Shown piece after piece: positions 41,242-50,914 of a stretch of 64,000 bases of DNA (position 1 is the stretch's first letter; every line of letters begins with the position of its first letter). Below the pieces are notes generated by a model, which ran no database searches, was not told where the DNA came from, and worked only from the letters and a program-made list of their open reading frames with translations. Position numbers and translations under genes: made by a program. Where the stretch lies: NCBI GenBank assembly GCA_029785235.1, contig JAFMAA010000004.1, positions 1 through 64,000 on the forward strand. The letters are read 5' to 3'. This DNA is from Nitrososphaerota archaeon. Its GTDB lineage: Archaea; Thermoproteota; Nitrososphaeria; Nitrososphaerales; UBA183.

Positions 41242-42372
41242 TTATTTTTGGAATGGGGTGGTGGAAGCTTTCTGGAGAGTTCTTTCCATCTGTTTCACGT
41301 TGAATCTCCATTCCCCGTTCTGGCGCATGTTGTAGGGTATCGTGAACCAGAACGCTTCTGTGGGTTTGACGAAACTCAGCTCCAACTTTGATGTTAAGTT
41401 GGGGACAGCCGAGTTGATGTAGCTTGACATGTTGACCATGTCAGCCACTGGCACGTAAAGCATTGTGATGTAGTCTCCATTTCGGAGCAGGTCTTCGACC
41501 CAGAGGAACGGTATCTTGCTTACCGCCGCTTGCACCTCTTTGAATTCTTGTCTGCCGAGGCCCCTGAAAGCCAGTCGGGCAATGACCGTAGAGTGGACGG
41601 GCCGTTTGACTAGGTCTTGGGCCCATCGGATCCGGTAGGATGGGACCAACTTCCATTTCTGTATGTGTGTGCGGTAATGGTATTCAAGGGTCTTCTGGTG
41701 CAGTTTGAGTTTCCTGGCGATGTCTGTGAGGTGCTGGAGCGAGTTTTTTTGGAGTTCCTTTATCACGAGAAGGTCGTAGAGGTCGAAGTCGACTATCTTG
41801 GGCTCGGACTCCGTAGGAAGCAGAGATGGTGGCTGGCCGGCCACCTTGTCCCATTCGACCTCCCATCTGCCCGATCTGAAGTTGAAGAATCGGGGGTCCA
41901 TGGCCTTATGCTTGCTGACCGCGACCTGTTCCAAGTCGAAGCCCCTGAGTATGCCTTTGGTCACGAGGCCAGAGAGAAAGCCCCTGTATTGCTCAGTCGT
42001 TCCTTCTGGAAGGGCGAAGAGTGTGACATAGTTCCCTTGTGGTACGAGCTTGCCGAAATATGTAAGGTAGCCCACCTCGTTCATCGCTTTGAGTATCTGG
42101 GGGGCCATGTCGTAGTACGGTCTTGCGAAGTCTAGGGAGCCCCAATGGAGAGAGAGGCCGAGCTTGTCGAAGTCGACCTCTGCGTGGAAATTGAACCCTA
42201 GGCGCTCGAACCTCTTCTTGATTTTGTATCTTATCGTCTCTTGGTGTGCGCCCGTCATGCGGGAGATTTGGGCTACGTTCCTGGGTCCTGCCTGGCCGAT
42301 GGCGGTGATGATCTTTGCTTCGAGGTCGGGTGATTCGTCTCTGAGTTTCTGAATTGCTTTCGTGCGGGACAA
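41242..42372 (-). CDS. Two-unit winged-helix (Lrp/AsnC-like) regulator
   Basis: 376 residues with an HTH unit at the N-terminus (GPRNVAQISRMTGAHQETIRYKI) and a second around residue 215 (LQHLTDIARKLKLHQKTLEYH), each followed by a ligand-domain-like half. Likely a duplicated Lrp-type transcription factor. Located between cdc6 and the origin. Confidence 0.75.
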   Translation of the reverse strand: MSRTKAIQKLRDESPDLEAKIITAIGQAGPRNVAQISRMTGAHQETIRYKIKKRFERLGFNFHAEVDFDKLGLSLHWGSLDFARPYYDMAPQILKAMNEVGYLTYFGKLVPQGNYVTLFALPEGTTEQYRGFLSGLVTKGILRGFDLEQVAVSKHKAMDPRFFNFRSGRWEVEWDKVAGQPPSLLPTESEPKIVDFDLYDLLVIKELQKNSLQHLTDIARKLKLHQKTLEYHYRTHIQKWKLVPSYRIRWAQDLVKRPVHSTVIARLAFRGLGRQEFKEVQAAVSKIPFLWVEDLLRNGDYITMLYVPVADMVNMSSYINSAVPNLTSKLELSFVKPTEAFWFTIPYNMRQNGEWRFNVKQMERTLQKASTTPFQK

Positions 42373-42579
42373 TTGCGTTTTAGTTAGTCTGTAATTGAGT
42401 AATTAAACATACTATGTTTTTGCGTTTGGTAAAACCAAGGAGTCACAGCTACGCTTCCGTGGTCCGTAAACTCGCCCATCTAGGGGTCGGCGCGTGCCCC
42501 ATCGCTCGCGCGACTCGGATGTGTTTCCCTTCCAGAGGGCGTTGTCGAGACCTGCGGCACCGTTGTGAAACGCCCGTTG

Positions 42580-42978
42580 CTACCTTTCGGCGATTTGGGC
42601 GGGCTTCAGATACACCCGCCGGTACACCCAGGAGTTCCCGAATTTGTCCCGTCTGATTTGTTGTCTGTCCGCCAGGCGGGACAGGTAGGTGGAGATGGTG
42701 CTCAGTTTCACGGGCTGACCGTATTTCTCTTCGAACTCCCTAGCCACGTCTGACGATGAAAAGTCTCCTGCAGCGAATGTGGTTTCTAAGAGCGTCTGCA
42801 CCCTGCCGAAGAATGTCAGTTGGTCGGGAGCCTGGACCCGCGGCTCGGTGGCTAGATCCATCATTTCGAGGGCGTCCATGGTGCGCATCAGGTCGCTCCT
42901 TGTTACTGGTCCTTCGATGATGTGAAAGGTCTTGCGTCTATGATCGTCTTCTAGTTCGAACTTTACCCGCCTAATCAA
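42580..42978 (-). CDS. Winged-helix regulator next to the origin
   Basis: 132 residues. The C-terminal 70 residues (SSSDVAREFEEKYGQPVKLSTISTYLSRLADRQQIRR) form a clear winged helix. An N-terminal part of unknown fold precedes it. It lies immediately beside the ORB cluster, so it may bind there or regulate from there. Confidence 0.7.
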   Translation of the reverse strand: MIRRVKFELEDDHRRKTFHIIEGPVTRSDLMRTMDALEMMDLATEPRVQAPDQLTFFGRVQTLLETTFAAGDFSSSDVAREFEEKYGQPVKLSTISTYLSRLADRQQIRRDKFGNSWVYRRVYLKPAQIAER

Positions 42979-43813
42979 ATCCGGTAACTTCGCTGTCTGG
43001 GGTGTCCCATTTAGCGCTGGCTGGTGTGAACTTGTGAACCGCGTGGTCAGTTAGTTTGACTTCGGCATGATAGCCACAAGGTGGTTCACAGTGGTTCACA
43101 ATGAGCACTCTGGGCGTTGGGAGAAATGAGCTTTGGACTGGTTCCATTGGAAACAAAGGGGTCGGAATCGGGCTGTTCACAGGTTCCAAGGCTGGAATGG
43201 TTCCAGTGGAAATACTGGGCTCCGGAGCAGGCCGGGTTACTGTCACCCCTCCCTTTTGTTCACAGCCGTGCCCCCCACCCCGCCGTTTCCAATGGAGCCT
43301 GATCCCTGAATGGGTCAATTGTCATCGTGTTTATTGTCGAGTTGCTGCGTCCATGTCTTAGACCCCAAGGTATATTCAGTCACAACCGGTAATCGAGAGC
43401 GGACTCCTTTACTTTCGTTAAACAACAACGTTTCTAGGACTCCTTTAGACTGGAAACAAACGAAAAAGGGGGGAGGGCGGGATTCGGTCCAGAGAGACCA
43501 AAGGTGCCAACTCAACTTCCAAGCTAGGGCTTGGCGCTTCCAGCCAGGGGTGACCTTACAAGCCAAGGGCAAACAATGCCCCATGGCGAGAAGGCCCTGA
43601 AGCCCCAATTCCAAGTCAAGCAACTCCCAGTGGACCCATGCCCAAACAGAGTTCCCCGTCTCTTTGGTCGCGAGCTCAACAGAAGCGTCTACCACGCGGC
43701 GCCTCTCACCGCCCCCAAACCCATTCTTTGTCGGTGGATTTCGCCAGCCGAGACGGGCCAACGACTCGCACAAGAGGCCATGCCCACAGGAGAAAAGCGG
43801 TTTCTGTCCTCGC
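42979..43813. other. Non-coding stretch containing the origin
   Basis: 835 bases between a winged-helix gene and the lipid-synthesis gene. Several short frames are open but none has a believable protein. Besides the boxes it holds repeated gttcac and ggttc words near 43030-43100. Confidence 0.75.
43030..43475. other. Putative replication origin with ORB-like repeats
   Basis: Archaeal origin recognition boxes have a core like TTCCAGTGGAAAC followed by A/G-rich bases and a G run. Matches: 43141-43162 plus (CCATTGGAAACAAAGGGG), 43200-43219 plus (gttccagtggaaatactggg), 43271-43299 minus (CTCCATTGGAAACGGCGGGG) and 43446-43473 plus (actggaaacaaacg, then a G run). A weaker minus copy is near 43245-43265. 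Plus and minus boxes flank a central segment. No gene occupies 42979-43813. Confidence 0.8.
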
Positions 43814-44593
43814 CTATCCTCGAACCGTAGCCGCTACTATCTCTCGGAGGGCCGTCTCATACCCGCTAGACTGGAGAAGGTTGCCAACAACAAGCAGGTC
43901 GGCGCCAGCCTCGGCGGCTCTTCTGGCGGCCTCTGCATCCGTGATCCCCCCGCCTACAATCAGAATACCATCGTAAGCCTTCCTAACCGCGCCAATGGTT
44001 TCTCCTGGTATCGGCTCGCCAGCTCCGCTTCCCGCTTCAAGGTACAACGTCCTCATGCCAAGGTATTTAGCAGCTAGCGCGTAGATGACTGCCAGCCCCG
44101 ACTTGGATGGCGGCATATTGTTGACCTGACCAATGAAAGCGGTAGTGCTACTGTTGCCGAAAACAAGGTAACCCATAGGGATACTCTCAATCCCACTTTT
44201 ATGAACCTCAACGGCACCGATTGCCTGTGCCCCTATGATGAAGTAGGGGTTAGTGGAGTTGAGGAGCGAACTGAAGAGAATCGCGTCCGCGTGCCGAGAG
44301 ACGCCCGTGATGTTCCCAGGGAAAAGAACCACGGGAACTCCACGTGATTTATTGTGACTTCGATGTGACCCCACGTGATTCTTAATCGCCTTCACAACGG
44401 CATCGACTCTGCCCTGGTTAGCAAGGGTTGACCCCCCGACCAGAACCAGCGAAACACCCGCGGCTATCGCCTTACCAGCGGTGTCCGCCGCCTGTTTAGG
44501 GGTAAAGTTCTCAGGATCTAAAAGCGCGGCGACGACCGCCCCGCCTTTGGTCTTCTCAAGGAGATAGCTCTCAACGGGTCCGACGGCTATCAA
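43814..44593 (-). CDS. Geranylgeranylglyceryl phosphate synthase
   Basis: 259 residues, TIM barrel. Makes the first ether bond of archaeal membrane lipids from glycerol-1-phosphate and geranylgeranyl diphosphate. AALLDPENF, LVGGSTL, VLFPGN, YLEAGSGAGEPI and VGGGITDAEAA are hallmark blocks. Stop and start are adjacent to the Elf1-like gene upstream, so the two are cotranscribed. Confidence 0.93.
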   Translation of the reverse strand: MIAVGPVESYLLEKTKGGAVVAALLDPENFTPKQAADTAGKAIAAGVSLVLVGGSTLANQGRVDAVVKAIKNHVGSHRSHNKSRGVPVVLFPGNITGVSRHADAILFSSLLNSTNPYFIIGAQAIGAVEVHKSGIESIPMGYLVFGNSSTTAFIGQVNNMPPSKSGLAVIYALAAKYLGMRTLYLEAGSGAGEPIPGETIGAVRKAYDGILIVGGGITDAEAARRAAEAGADLLVVGNLLQSSGYETALREIVAATVRG

Positions 44594-44594
44594 A

Positions 44595-44870
44595 TCATGC
44601 CCCGGCTTTGGCGTAGTCGTCTACGAAAGTATTGTAGACGTCTATGTCCGCTCTCTTCGCCTGGTATCGCAGCTCTCTACCTGCATGTAGAGGACAGGTC
44701 GGGTTACCACACGTGACGCGAAACACGTAGTCCTGTGATGTTTCGTCTTGGTCTGACGTGATGCGAATTGAGATTAGACCACACCTGGGGCACGCGAACA
44801 CCTTCGGCAGCGTTCTGTGTACCATCCGAAGGGTCTTCTTCCGTCTCCTGCCCATTTCCCGCTCGCCCAC
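44595..44870 (-). CDS. Elf1-type zinc ribbon transcription elongation factor
   Basis: 91 residues: a basic N-terminus (GRRRKK), then CPRC and, after 24 residues, CGNPTC, the Elf1 treble-clef arrangement, then DVYNTFVDDY. Homologous to eukaryotic Elof1, which helps RNA polymerase. ATG at 44855 is an alternative start. Confidence 0.82.
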   Translation of the reverse strand: MGEREMGRRRKKTLRMVHRTLPKVFACPRCGLISIRITSDQDETSQDYVFRVTCGNPTCPLHAGRELRYQAKRADIDVYNTFVDDYAKAGA

Positions 44871-44919
44871 TCGTCTACCAACTGAAGTAGATAAGGTAGC
44901 ATTTCACGGCCGCTCCTTG

Positions 44920-45035
44920 TATTCTGTAATTATTTTGTGTTCATCGCATTATACCATAAGTATATCTGGTTCTCTCCGTAATAGTAGCTAATATTATACA
45001 CATACAACCTGGAGACTTTAATACATAATTAGCGG
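44920..45035. other. AT-rich intergenic island
   Basis: A stretch of A/T-rich sequence (gtaattattttgtg, gctaatattatacacatac, taatacataatta) in GC-rich DNA. It will contain the promoter for the Elf1-like operon and perhaps for the plus gene at 45141. It may also serve DNA unwinding, since the origin is about 1.5 kb away. Confidence 0.5.
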
Positions 45036-45140
45036 ACAGGGAAGGCCACGAGCCTACCACGGTCATTAGTCGAGCAGTCTACACTGACCCACAGGCAATT
45101 TGAGAGCCTGCAACTCTATGTCAGGGTCGTCTCGGGCGAG

Positions 45141-45428
45141 ATGAAGTACAGAGACGCGGCCACGCTAGCGACCAAGAGCAGGACACGCGGAGCGCGGGAC
45201 AAACCCTTGACCATTGGATCATATTTTCGCACGGTCCAGCAAGCCCGAGAGAACACTAGGAGATCCATAATCACTCTGCTAATCGGGATTTGGACCGGAG
45301 TGGTTAGGCCGGAGGACGTCCGCCGGCTGTTGGACGTCGCTGGAACCGGGTTCAGAGAGCTCTCCGACGAAGAGAGCGAGAAACTGGCCGGCGTGTTGCA
45401 TGCCCTGGTAAGAAACATTGTGATGTGA
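45141..45428 (+). CDS. Helical protein of unknown function
   Basis: 95 residues from the ATG. The same frame is open for 36 codons upstream and looks coding (THRQFESLQLYVRVVSGEM) but has no ATG, GTG or TTG. The combined sequence resembles an HTH-like helical protein. No family recognised. Confidence 0.5.
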   Translation: MKYRDAATLATKSRTRGARDKPLTIGSYFRTVQQARENTRRSIITLLIGIWTGVVRPEDVRRLLDVAGTGFRELSDEESEKLAGVLHALVRNIVM

Positions 45429-45773
45429 GCCCACGCAGAGTCACACGTGCGGCTTCCATTCGCGACCGACGCCTGCATGCCGCACGCCCGGGATCTGTGG
45501 GCATTCGGCATCGCAGCGCGCAGACTGGACAAACAACACCGGCAGCGAACCCCGCCCGACCGAAGCCGTCCTCTCCCCCCACCGTCTTCACGAACGAAAC
45601 GATCAGATCAGCAGACGGCTCGATGCGAAGAGCCTTGCCGTCCGAAACATTAGGGAATCGCTTCCGTCTTTCCTAGTACCTGGCATCCTGCTTTCCTGTC
45701 GCCCGCGCTTGAGACGCCGTCTGACCAATAAACGTCACGCTTATATCACAACCATCCATCACGACCATCACAC
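45429..45773. other. Intergenic region, nothing convincing
   Basis: A GTG-started frame (45425-45676) is open but its Arg/Pro/Ser composition is that of non-coding GC-rich DNA. A TATA-like cttatatc at about 45740 precedes the gene at 45774. Confidence 0.4.
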
Positions 45774-46397
45774 ATGGTCGACTATGTGACCTACGGGCTC
45801 TTGACCGCCTCCTTCTTCTTCGTGGCCTTGGCGTTCGCCTTGCTCTTCCGATATAGACAGGTGTCACAGAGGATAAACGCCGCTACCGAAATCGGCCAAG
45901 ACCTCTGGTCCTCACTGGAACAACGTCTCAAGAAGCAAGACGAGCGAATACTTGACGTCATGACGAGAATGGAAGTAATCCAGGCCAGGGCGATGTCGGC
46001 CGCCGCGACTTCAGCAACCCTTCCTCCGCTACCACAAGTCATCCCCCGTGCCGCACCGACTCCAGTGAAACCAAAGCCCGAGCCCGACGTCCCTCACATC
46101 ACACAACAATCCAAGTCACAGGAGTCACAGACATCACAGGCGGTTCCCGAAGTTCCCGCGGCACTCCAGGCACCAGACGAAACACAGTTAGCCGCGCTTC
46201 GGCTCCTTCGCGATGGTCCCAAGAACACCAGGACGCTTACAGACGCGATGCGCAAGTCTCGAGAGCACACTGCCCGCATAATGAAGGAGCTGTTTGACGC
46301 GGGCCTAGTGACCAGGAACAACACCTCGAAGCCATTCGTCTACCAGCTGACCGACGAGGGGCGTCGTTACGTTTCTAATGCGCCAACCGACAACTGA
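45774..46397 (+). CDS. Membrane-tethered winged-helix regulator
   Basis: 207 residues in three parts: one N-terminal membrane helix (about 7-26), a coiled coil (about 30-75), then a Pro/Gln/Ser-rich linker and a C-terminal winged helix (ALRLLRDGPKNTRTLTDAMRKSREHTARIMKEL). The membrane anchor and DNA-binding end suggest signalling from the membrane to the chromosome. No known family member identified. Confidence 0.75.
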   Translation: MVDYVTYGLLTASFFFVALAFALLFRYRQVSQRINAATEIGQDLWSSLEQRLKKQDERILDVMTRMEVIQARAMSAAATSATLPPLPQVIPRAAPTPVKPKPEPDVPHITQQSKSQESQTSQAVPEVPAALQAPDETQLAALRLLRDGPKNTRTLTDAMRKSREHTARIMKELFDAGLVTRNNTSKPFVYQLTDEGRRYVSNAPTDN

Positions 46398-46582
46398 TCC
46401 ACGTCCCTCTGCGCTAAACGAGGAAGAAGAACCAAGAGTAGTTTTTCCGGAGCGAGGACGTTTCCCTCACGCCCTACTCACGGCCACGCGACTCCTTCTG
46501 AGGTAAGAGTGCGCCGCCACGCCCAACAAATCAGGCAGGAAGCACGCACCCACCCTCCCAAACCTGCCGCGATTCTTTCGCA

Positions 46583-47128
46583 TTACCGGGCTTTCACCCC
46601 TGCGTCCTCTGTCCTCTTCTTGTGCTTCAGATGGGCGATCTTTTTCGGTTCGCTAATTCCGCTACGGGGGTGACTAATGCCTGAGCTGAGTATACCTAAG
46701 GGTGGCTGGCAGAGAGGGCTGCTTGCCCCACTACTGTCTGAAGGGTGTGTCCAGACATAGTAGACTCCATTCAGAAGGAGCCCACCACTTCCGAGGTAGC
46801 AGTAAGATAGCGATGCGTACCCATCGTATGAATAGGCATGGTATGTGCAGTTCGAACACGATACATCTACCTGTCCATTGGACAAAGTGGTAGTCGTTTC
46901 GCAACTCGAGCTGCCGCTCGCAGATTGCGTCCCGGGACACGTGATGATTGGGCCGACGCCAGGAGCTGTCACATTGACTGACTCGAATGGGAGAAGGAAC
47001 AGGAATACGACTACCGCCGTGATTATGATTCCAAGGCGCGCTGCTCTGAGCCTCTGGCTTTGGCGTTCTGGCGGGATCGAGTCTTCTGCCGCCGTCACGA
47101 TGTTTCTGACTGAGACTCCGCGAGACAA
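46583..47128 (-). CDS. Membrane-anchored protein
   Basis: 181 residues: a basic N-terminus, one membrane helix (about 27-46), then a Ser/Thr/Tyr-rich ectodomain with several Cys, and a Lys/His-rich C-terminus. No family recognised. Confidence 0.5.
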   Translation of the reverse strand: MSRGVSVRNIVTAAEDSIPPERQSQRLRAARLGIIITAVVVFLFLLPFESVNVTAPGVGPIITCPGTQSASGSSSCETTTTLSNGQVDVSCSNCTYHAYSYDGYASLSYCYLGSGGLLLNGVYYVWTHPSDSSGASSPLCQPPLGILSSGISHPRSGISEPKKIAHLKHKKRTEDAGVKAR

Positions 47129-47597
47129 GTTGCTGGAAGACGGTCTCAGTTCTTGGGTACTTTGAAATGACAGGTGTGCAGAGCGTCTGTAGGTTCTCGA
47201 CCCGGTGGACGACCAACGGGTCGATTGTCCCCCTGGGTACCGGCTCGACGCGGGCTCGTCCTTCAGGGGCGCGAAGTACTGGCTGGCGCCACAGCGGAGG
47301 GATACACCAGGCCGTCATCCCCCTCAACGACTTCGTTTCCCAGGCGCCCTACGAAACAGTCCCACACTTCATGACCATACGCATCCGAGTCGCTTGCGCG
47401 AAAGGGCGAGGCAAGGCCAACAAGTCCTATCAACGTTGCACATTCATCACCCATACCAAACGGACGCCCCCGGTTCATCTGCTTCCCCCCGAAAGTCTGT
47501 AGTAACGCCAAGGAAATCGGAGGCTAACCTGAACCCAGAAAGGACGCTCTGAATCCGCGAACAGTTAAGAATCGAGTTCAGTCGGTGCCGGCCGAGT
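47129..47597. other. Intergenic region before tRNA-Thr
   Basis: About 470 bases. Overlapping open frames exist on both strands, but none has a plausible product or start. No repeat or RNA gene seen. Confidence 0.45.
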
Positions 47598-47684
47598 GCC
47601 ACGGTGGCTCAGTGGCTAGAGCGCCACCTTGGTATGCGATACCCAAAGAGGTGGATGTCGTGGGTCCGAATCCCACCCGTGGCT
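47598..47684 (+). tRNA. tRNA-Thr(GGT) with 14-base intron
   Basis: Acceptor GCCACGG/CCGTGGC, D arm GCTC...GAGC, anticodon stem CCACC/GGTGG, T arm GTGGG-TCCGAAT-CCCAC, discriminator T. The loop starts TTGGTA and, after an intron of 14 bases (TGCGATACCCAAAG) at the canonical 37/38 site, ends with A. This gives anticodon GGT. Confidence 0.92.
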
Positions 47685-47946
47685 CTCACATCTTACCTTT
47701 CAGTCTTGGATTATGGTGCCGAGGGAGGGAGCCGCGCCTCAGAGAGGCTTCGCGCCCTCGACCCCCAGATTTCACATCCCAGCCCAGGATTATGAGTTTC
47801 ACCCTTTCGGGTGTAGCCTGGTGCCATAACTAGGCTAGGCCACCTCGGCACACACACGCCGTCCAAGCATGGAGATAAAAGCCTCGTCATGAAATCAGGA
47901 CGCACCAGCAACGCTTAATATCAGATTCGGGGTCGCGGCTTCCAAG

Positions 47947-48075
47947 TTGTTCCCATTTCTGACCTTGAACAGTTACTACAATTTCATCAGCACGACCATG
48001 ATTGTCCTTTTCGTCGTCGCCCTAGTGATAATCTTCGTCTATGAATACGAGATGCTGAGACGTTCGAAGACCTAG
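47947..48075 (+). CDS. Possible small membrane protein
   Basis: 42 codons from TTG with one membrane helix (MIVLFVVALVIIFVYEYE) and basic end. It ends four bases into the convergent RPA gene. Could start at ATG 47998. Composition rather than similarity supports it. Confidence 0.35.
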   Translation: MFPFLTLNSYYNFISTTMIVLFVVALVIIFVYEYEMLRRSKT

Positions 48076-49472
48076 CCTCGGCCCCTGAGCCTTTCTATGA
48101 CACTCAGGCTGGAGAGCTGAAGGACCCACGCGCCCATCTTGGTCGGCTTTGGCGCAACCCCAACCAGCCTGAGCCTCTCTCCGGCTTGGATACCAGAGAG
48201 CCTCCCGGAAAGGTCTCTCCAGGCCACCAGTTTGAGGTCTCCTGCGTCGTCCCCCACAACTAGCTCTCCTTTCTTGACAGTGGTCCCATCCTTCAGTTTG
48301 ACGTCGTCTACGCTCCCATGCGAAAGCGCAATCACCTCGAACATCAACTGGGCGTCCTCTTCGTTAGCCTTCAGCAGCTTGGTGATGAGCCCATCGAACC
48401 CCGGGAACCCATCGTCATCCAATGACCGGAGCGATTCGGCCGTCCTACAGTAGAGCGTCCCCCCGACGACTTCGTCAGGGACTACCTCGACCAAGTCCCC
48501 CTGGACAGGCTCTTTGACCCCCTTCCCAACCTCCACCATCCTGACCTTCTTGTCCCTACCTACGCCCAAAATCATCTTGGCCGTAGAGGTAGAGGTCGTG
48601 GCGGCCACCCTCAACTCGAACCTCGGGGCGCGTTCACCCACCAGAATCTCGCTCCCGGCATCACCATGGATTTCGAAGCCCTCACCATTGGAGCGCTTCG
48701 CCCTGACGTTGGTGACCAGTACTTTCTGGCCGCGTTTTAGTTCGGGCCGCGAAGCAGGGCTCCAGATGACGACACGCGTCTCCTTGGCGCCTTCCTGGCT
48801 CAGCCCGAACTGGAAGAGAGATCCTTCGGACCCGTCAGACCTCACGAACTCACTGTAGCGCGGCTCCGAGCTGACCGCGCCCTCCAGGGCGACGAACGAC
48901 TCTTCTTTCGCAAGGGCGGGGAGCTTCTGGGCTAGGCTCGAGATCGAAGGGAGCCGCGCCCTCAGCTTCTCGTCTACCACAACTTCCACTCTTCCCCTCT
49001 TCCCGAGGTTGAGGGTCGGCTTGCCATCGAGCCCCTGTTTGACGTACGCGCTCGCCACCCTGATTGGCATATCCGCCCTGAGGCCCAACCTCCCAATCGC
49101 CTCTAGCCCTTCCTCCCAGACCGTAAGGCGAACCGAGCTCTGGCCGTCGAAGAGCACGAGCCGCCTGTACTTCCCCTTTCCGCCGTCTTTTTTGTTAAAC
49201 GCCGCTTCAGGATAGACGGCCAGGACCCTGGCCACGACAGTCACGTCGTTCGCTCCGATGTAGAGATCCTTGATGGCAAGGTCGGCCGATACGCCTTCTT
49301 TGCGTAGTGATACACCAAGTTCTCCAGCCACGAGGAAGAGCGCGCCCTGGTCAGTAAGATATCCTGCTCCCACGGTCCGCTTCTTCTCTTCGACACGGCG
49401 CACAATCTCGTCCCGACCGAATTCAGGTTTCTTTTGCAGAAGCTCGGCCATCAGCATCTCGAAGTCGTACAT
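48072..49472 (-). CDS. Replication protein A (single-stranded DNA-binding OB-fold protein)
   Basis: 466 residues with repeated OB folds. DQGALFLVAGELGV and RRLVLFDGQSSVRLTVW are RPA-like openings, and further OB-type strands (FQFGLSQEGAKETRVVIW, LKLVAWRDLSG) recur. Coats single-stranded DNA in replication and repair. Lacks an obvious zinc finger. Adjacent to the aminotransferase gene on the same strand. Confidence 0.85.
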   Translation of the reverse strand: MYDFEMLMAELLQKKPEFGRDEIVRRVEEKKRTVGAGYLTDQGALFLVAGELGVSLRKEGVSADLAIKDLYIGANDVTVVARVLAVYPEAAFNKKDGGKGKYRRLVLFDGQSSVRLTVWEEGLEAIGRLGLRADMPIRVASAYVKQGLDGKPTLNLGKRGRVEVVVDEKLRARLPSISSLAQKLPALAKEESFVALEGAVSSEPRYSEFVRSDGSEGSLFQFGLSQEGAKETRVVIWSPASRPELKRGQKVLVTNVRAKRSNGEGFEIHGDAGSEILVGERAPRFELRVAATTSTSTAKMILGVGRDKKVRMVEVGKGVKEPVQGDLVEVVPDEVVGGTLYCRTAESLRSLDDDGFPGFDGLITKLLKANEEDAQLMFEVIALSHGSVDDVKLKDGTTVKKGELVVGDDAGDLKLVAWRDLSGRLSGIQAGERLRLVGVAPKPTKMGAWVLQLSSLSVIERLRGRG

Positions 49473-49474
49473 GC

Positions 49475-50836
49475 CTAGGCTTTCGCGGCGGCCGAGTTGA
49501 CTGTCGCTATGGCCTCTTCCAGGATGTCAAGGCCCTCATCCATCACATCTTCGGCGATGTTCAGGGGAGGTATCAACCGGAGCGTGTTCCGTCCCGCAGT
49601 GATGACAAGGACACCGCGCTGGAAGCAATAGTCGACGATGCGGCTGACTTCGGTTTCGCCTCGTGCCTTGCTCTTCTTGTCCTTGACGATTTCCACCCCT
49701 AGGAACAGCCCCATCCCTCTCACATCCCCCACGATTTCATACTTCTCCTTCATTTCCAGCAGACGTCTCTTCGCCCTTCCACCGACATACTTTGCATTTT
49801 CCATCAGCTTCTCCGACTTTATTACGTCGAGGGTAGCCAGGGCCGCTTGGACAGCTACCGGGTTCGCCCCAAACGTAGACGCGTGCTGGCCCGGTTTCCA
49901 GGTCTCCATGACATCGGCGCTGGCTATAGTCGCGCTGAGTGGCAGTCCCGATGCTATCCCCTTCGCGATGGTGACCACATCTGGAATGATACCGTAGTGC
50001 TCTATACCGAGGAACTTTCCTGTCCTCCCGACGCCGGTCTGAATCTCATCTGAGACGAACAGGACGCCCTCCTTGCGGAGAAACTCCATCTTCTTGAAGT
50101 AGTCAGGGGGGGCCGGCACGTACCCACCTTCGCCCTGTATCGACTCGAAGAAGTACGCTGCCACCTCGTCGACATTGACGAATTTCTCCAGATACTGTTC
50201 TTTGAAGTAGTCAACACAATAGTAGTCGCATTCGGGGAAGCTTTGCTTCCAGGGGCACCGATAGCAGTATGGGAACGGGAAGTGCACCACATCCGGGATC
50301 AAGGGGAGTGAACCCTTTCGTTGCGTCGGTTTGCTTGCCGTAAGGCTGAGGGCGCCCATGGTCCTGCCATGAAAGGCTCCGGAATGCGCCAAGAAGAGAG
50401 GGCGCCTCGTCGCGTTCCTAGTCAACTTCATGGCCGCTTCGATCGCCTCAGCGCCGCTGTTGCCGTAGTAGACCATTTTCCGGCCATCCCCTGGTATGAG
50501 CGGGAGGAGTTTCTCCGAGAGCTCGACGAGGTTGTCGTAGTAGAAGTCGGTGTAAGAGAAGTGGATGAACTTCTCAGCCTGGTCCTTGATGGCCTGAACC
50601 ACCTCGGGGTGGGTTGATCCAGTGCTGAGGACTGCGATACCCGCTGCGAAATCGATGAACTGGTTCCCATCGACATCCTTCACCAATGATCCATGGGCAG
50701 ATTCCACGACAAGGGGATAGAACCTCGAGATGGACGGCGACACAAACTTGGCGGTGTTCTTTACCACCAGACTGGCCTTGGGACCGGGGAGCTTCCCTTC
50801 CACCCTTGCGAATTTTCTCGACTTCATAGAATCCAA
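49475..50836 (-). CDS. Class III PLP aminotransferase (acetylornithine/GABA type)
   Basis: 453 residues. FIDFAAGIAVLSTGSTHPEV, the YGNSGAEAIEAAMKL substrate loop, VLFVSDEIQTGVGRTG with the PLP-contacting Asp, and VTIAKGIASGLPLSA with the Lys that binds PLP. Uses an amino-group donor such as GABA, ornithine or a similar omega-amine; the exact substrate is not readable. Confidence 0.9.
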   Translation of the reverse strand: MDSMKSRKFARVEGKLPGPKASLVVKNTAKFVSPSISRFYPLVVESAHGSLVKDVDGNQFIDFAAGIAVLSTGSTHPEVVQAIKDQAEKFIHFSYTDFYYDNLVELSEKLLPLIPGDGRKMVYYGNSGAEAIEAAMKLTRNATRRPLFLAHSGAFHGRTMGALSLTASKPTQRKGSLPLIPDVVHFPFPYCYRCPWKQSFPECDYYCVDYFKEQYLEKFVNVDEVAAYFFESIQGEGGYVPAPPDYFKKMEFLRKEGVLFVSDEIQTGVGRTGKFLGIEHYGIIPDVVTIAKGIASGLPLSATIASADVMETWKPGQHASTFGANPVAVQAALATLDVIKSEKLMENAKYVGGRAKRRLLEMKEKYEIVGDVRGMGLFLGVEIVKDKKSKARGETEVSRIVDYCFQRGVLVITAGRNTLRLIPPLNIAEDVMDEGLDILEEAIATVNSAAAKA

Positions 50837-50914
50837 GTATTTTCGCCTGTCTGGTGGGTCTAAAACCCTTTACCCAAGTTCCAGCATCGACGAAGACTCT
50901 TGAGTCGAAACTGA

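Noticed and set aside
47585..47833. Open frame across tRNA-Thr
   Set aside because: Overlaps a complete tRNA gene on the same strand and has no protein features.
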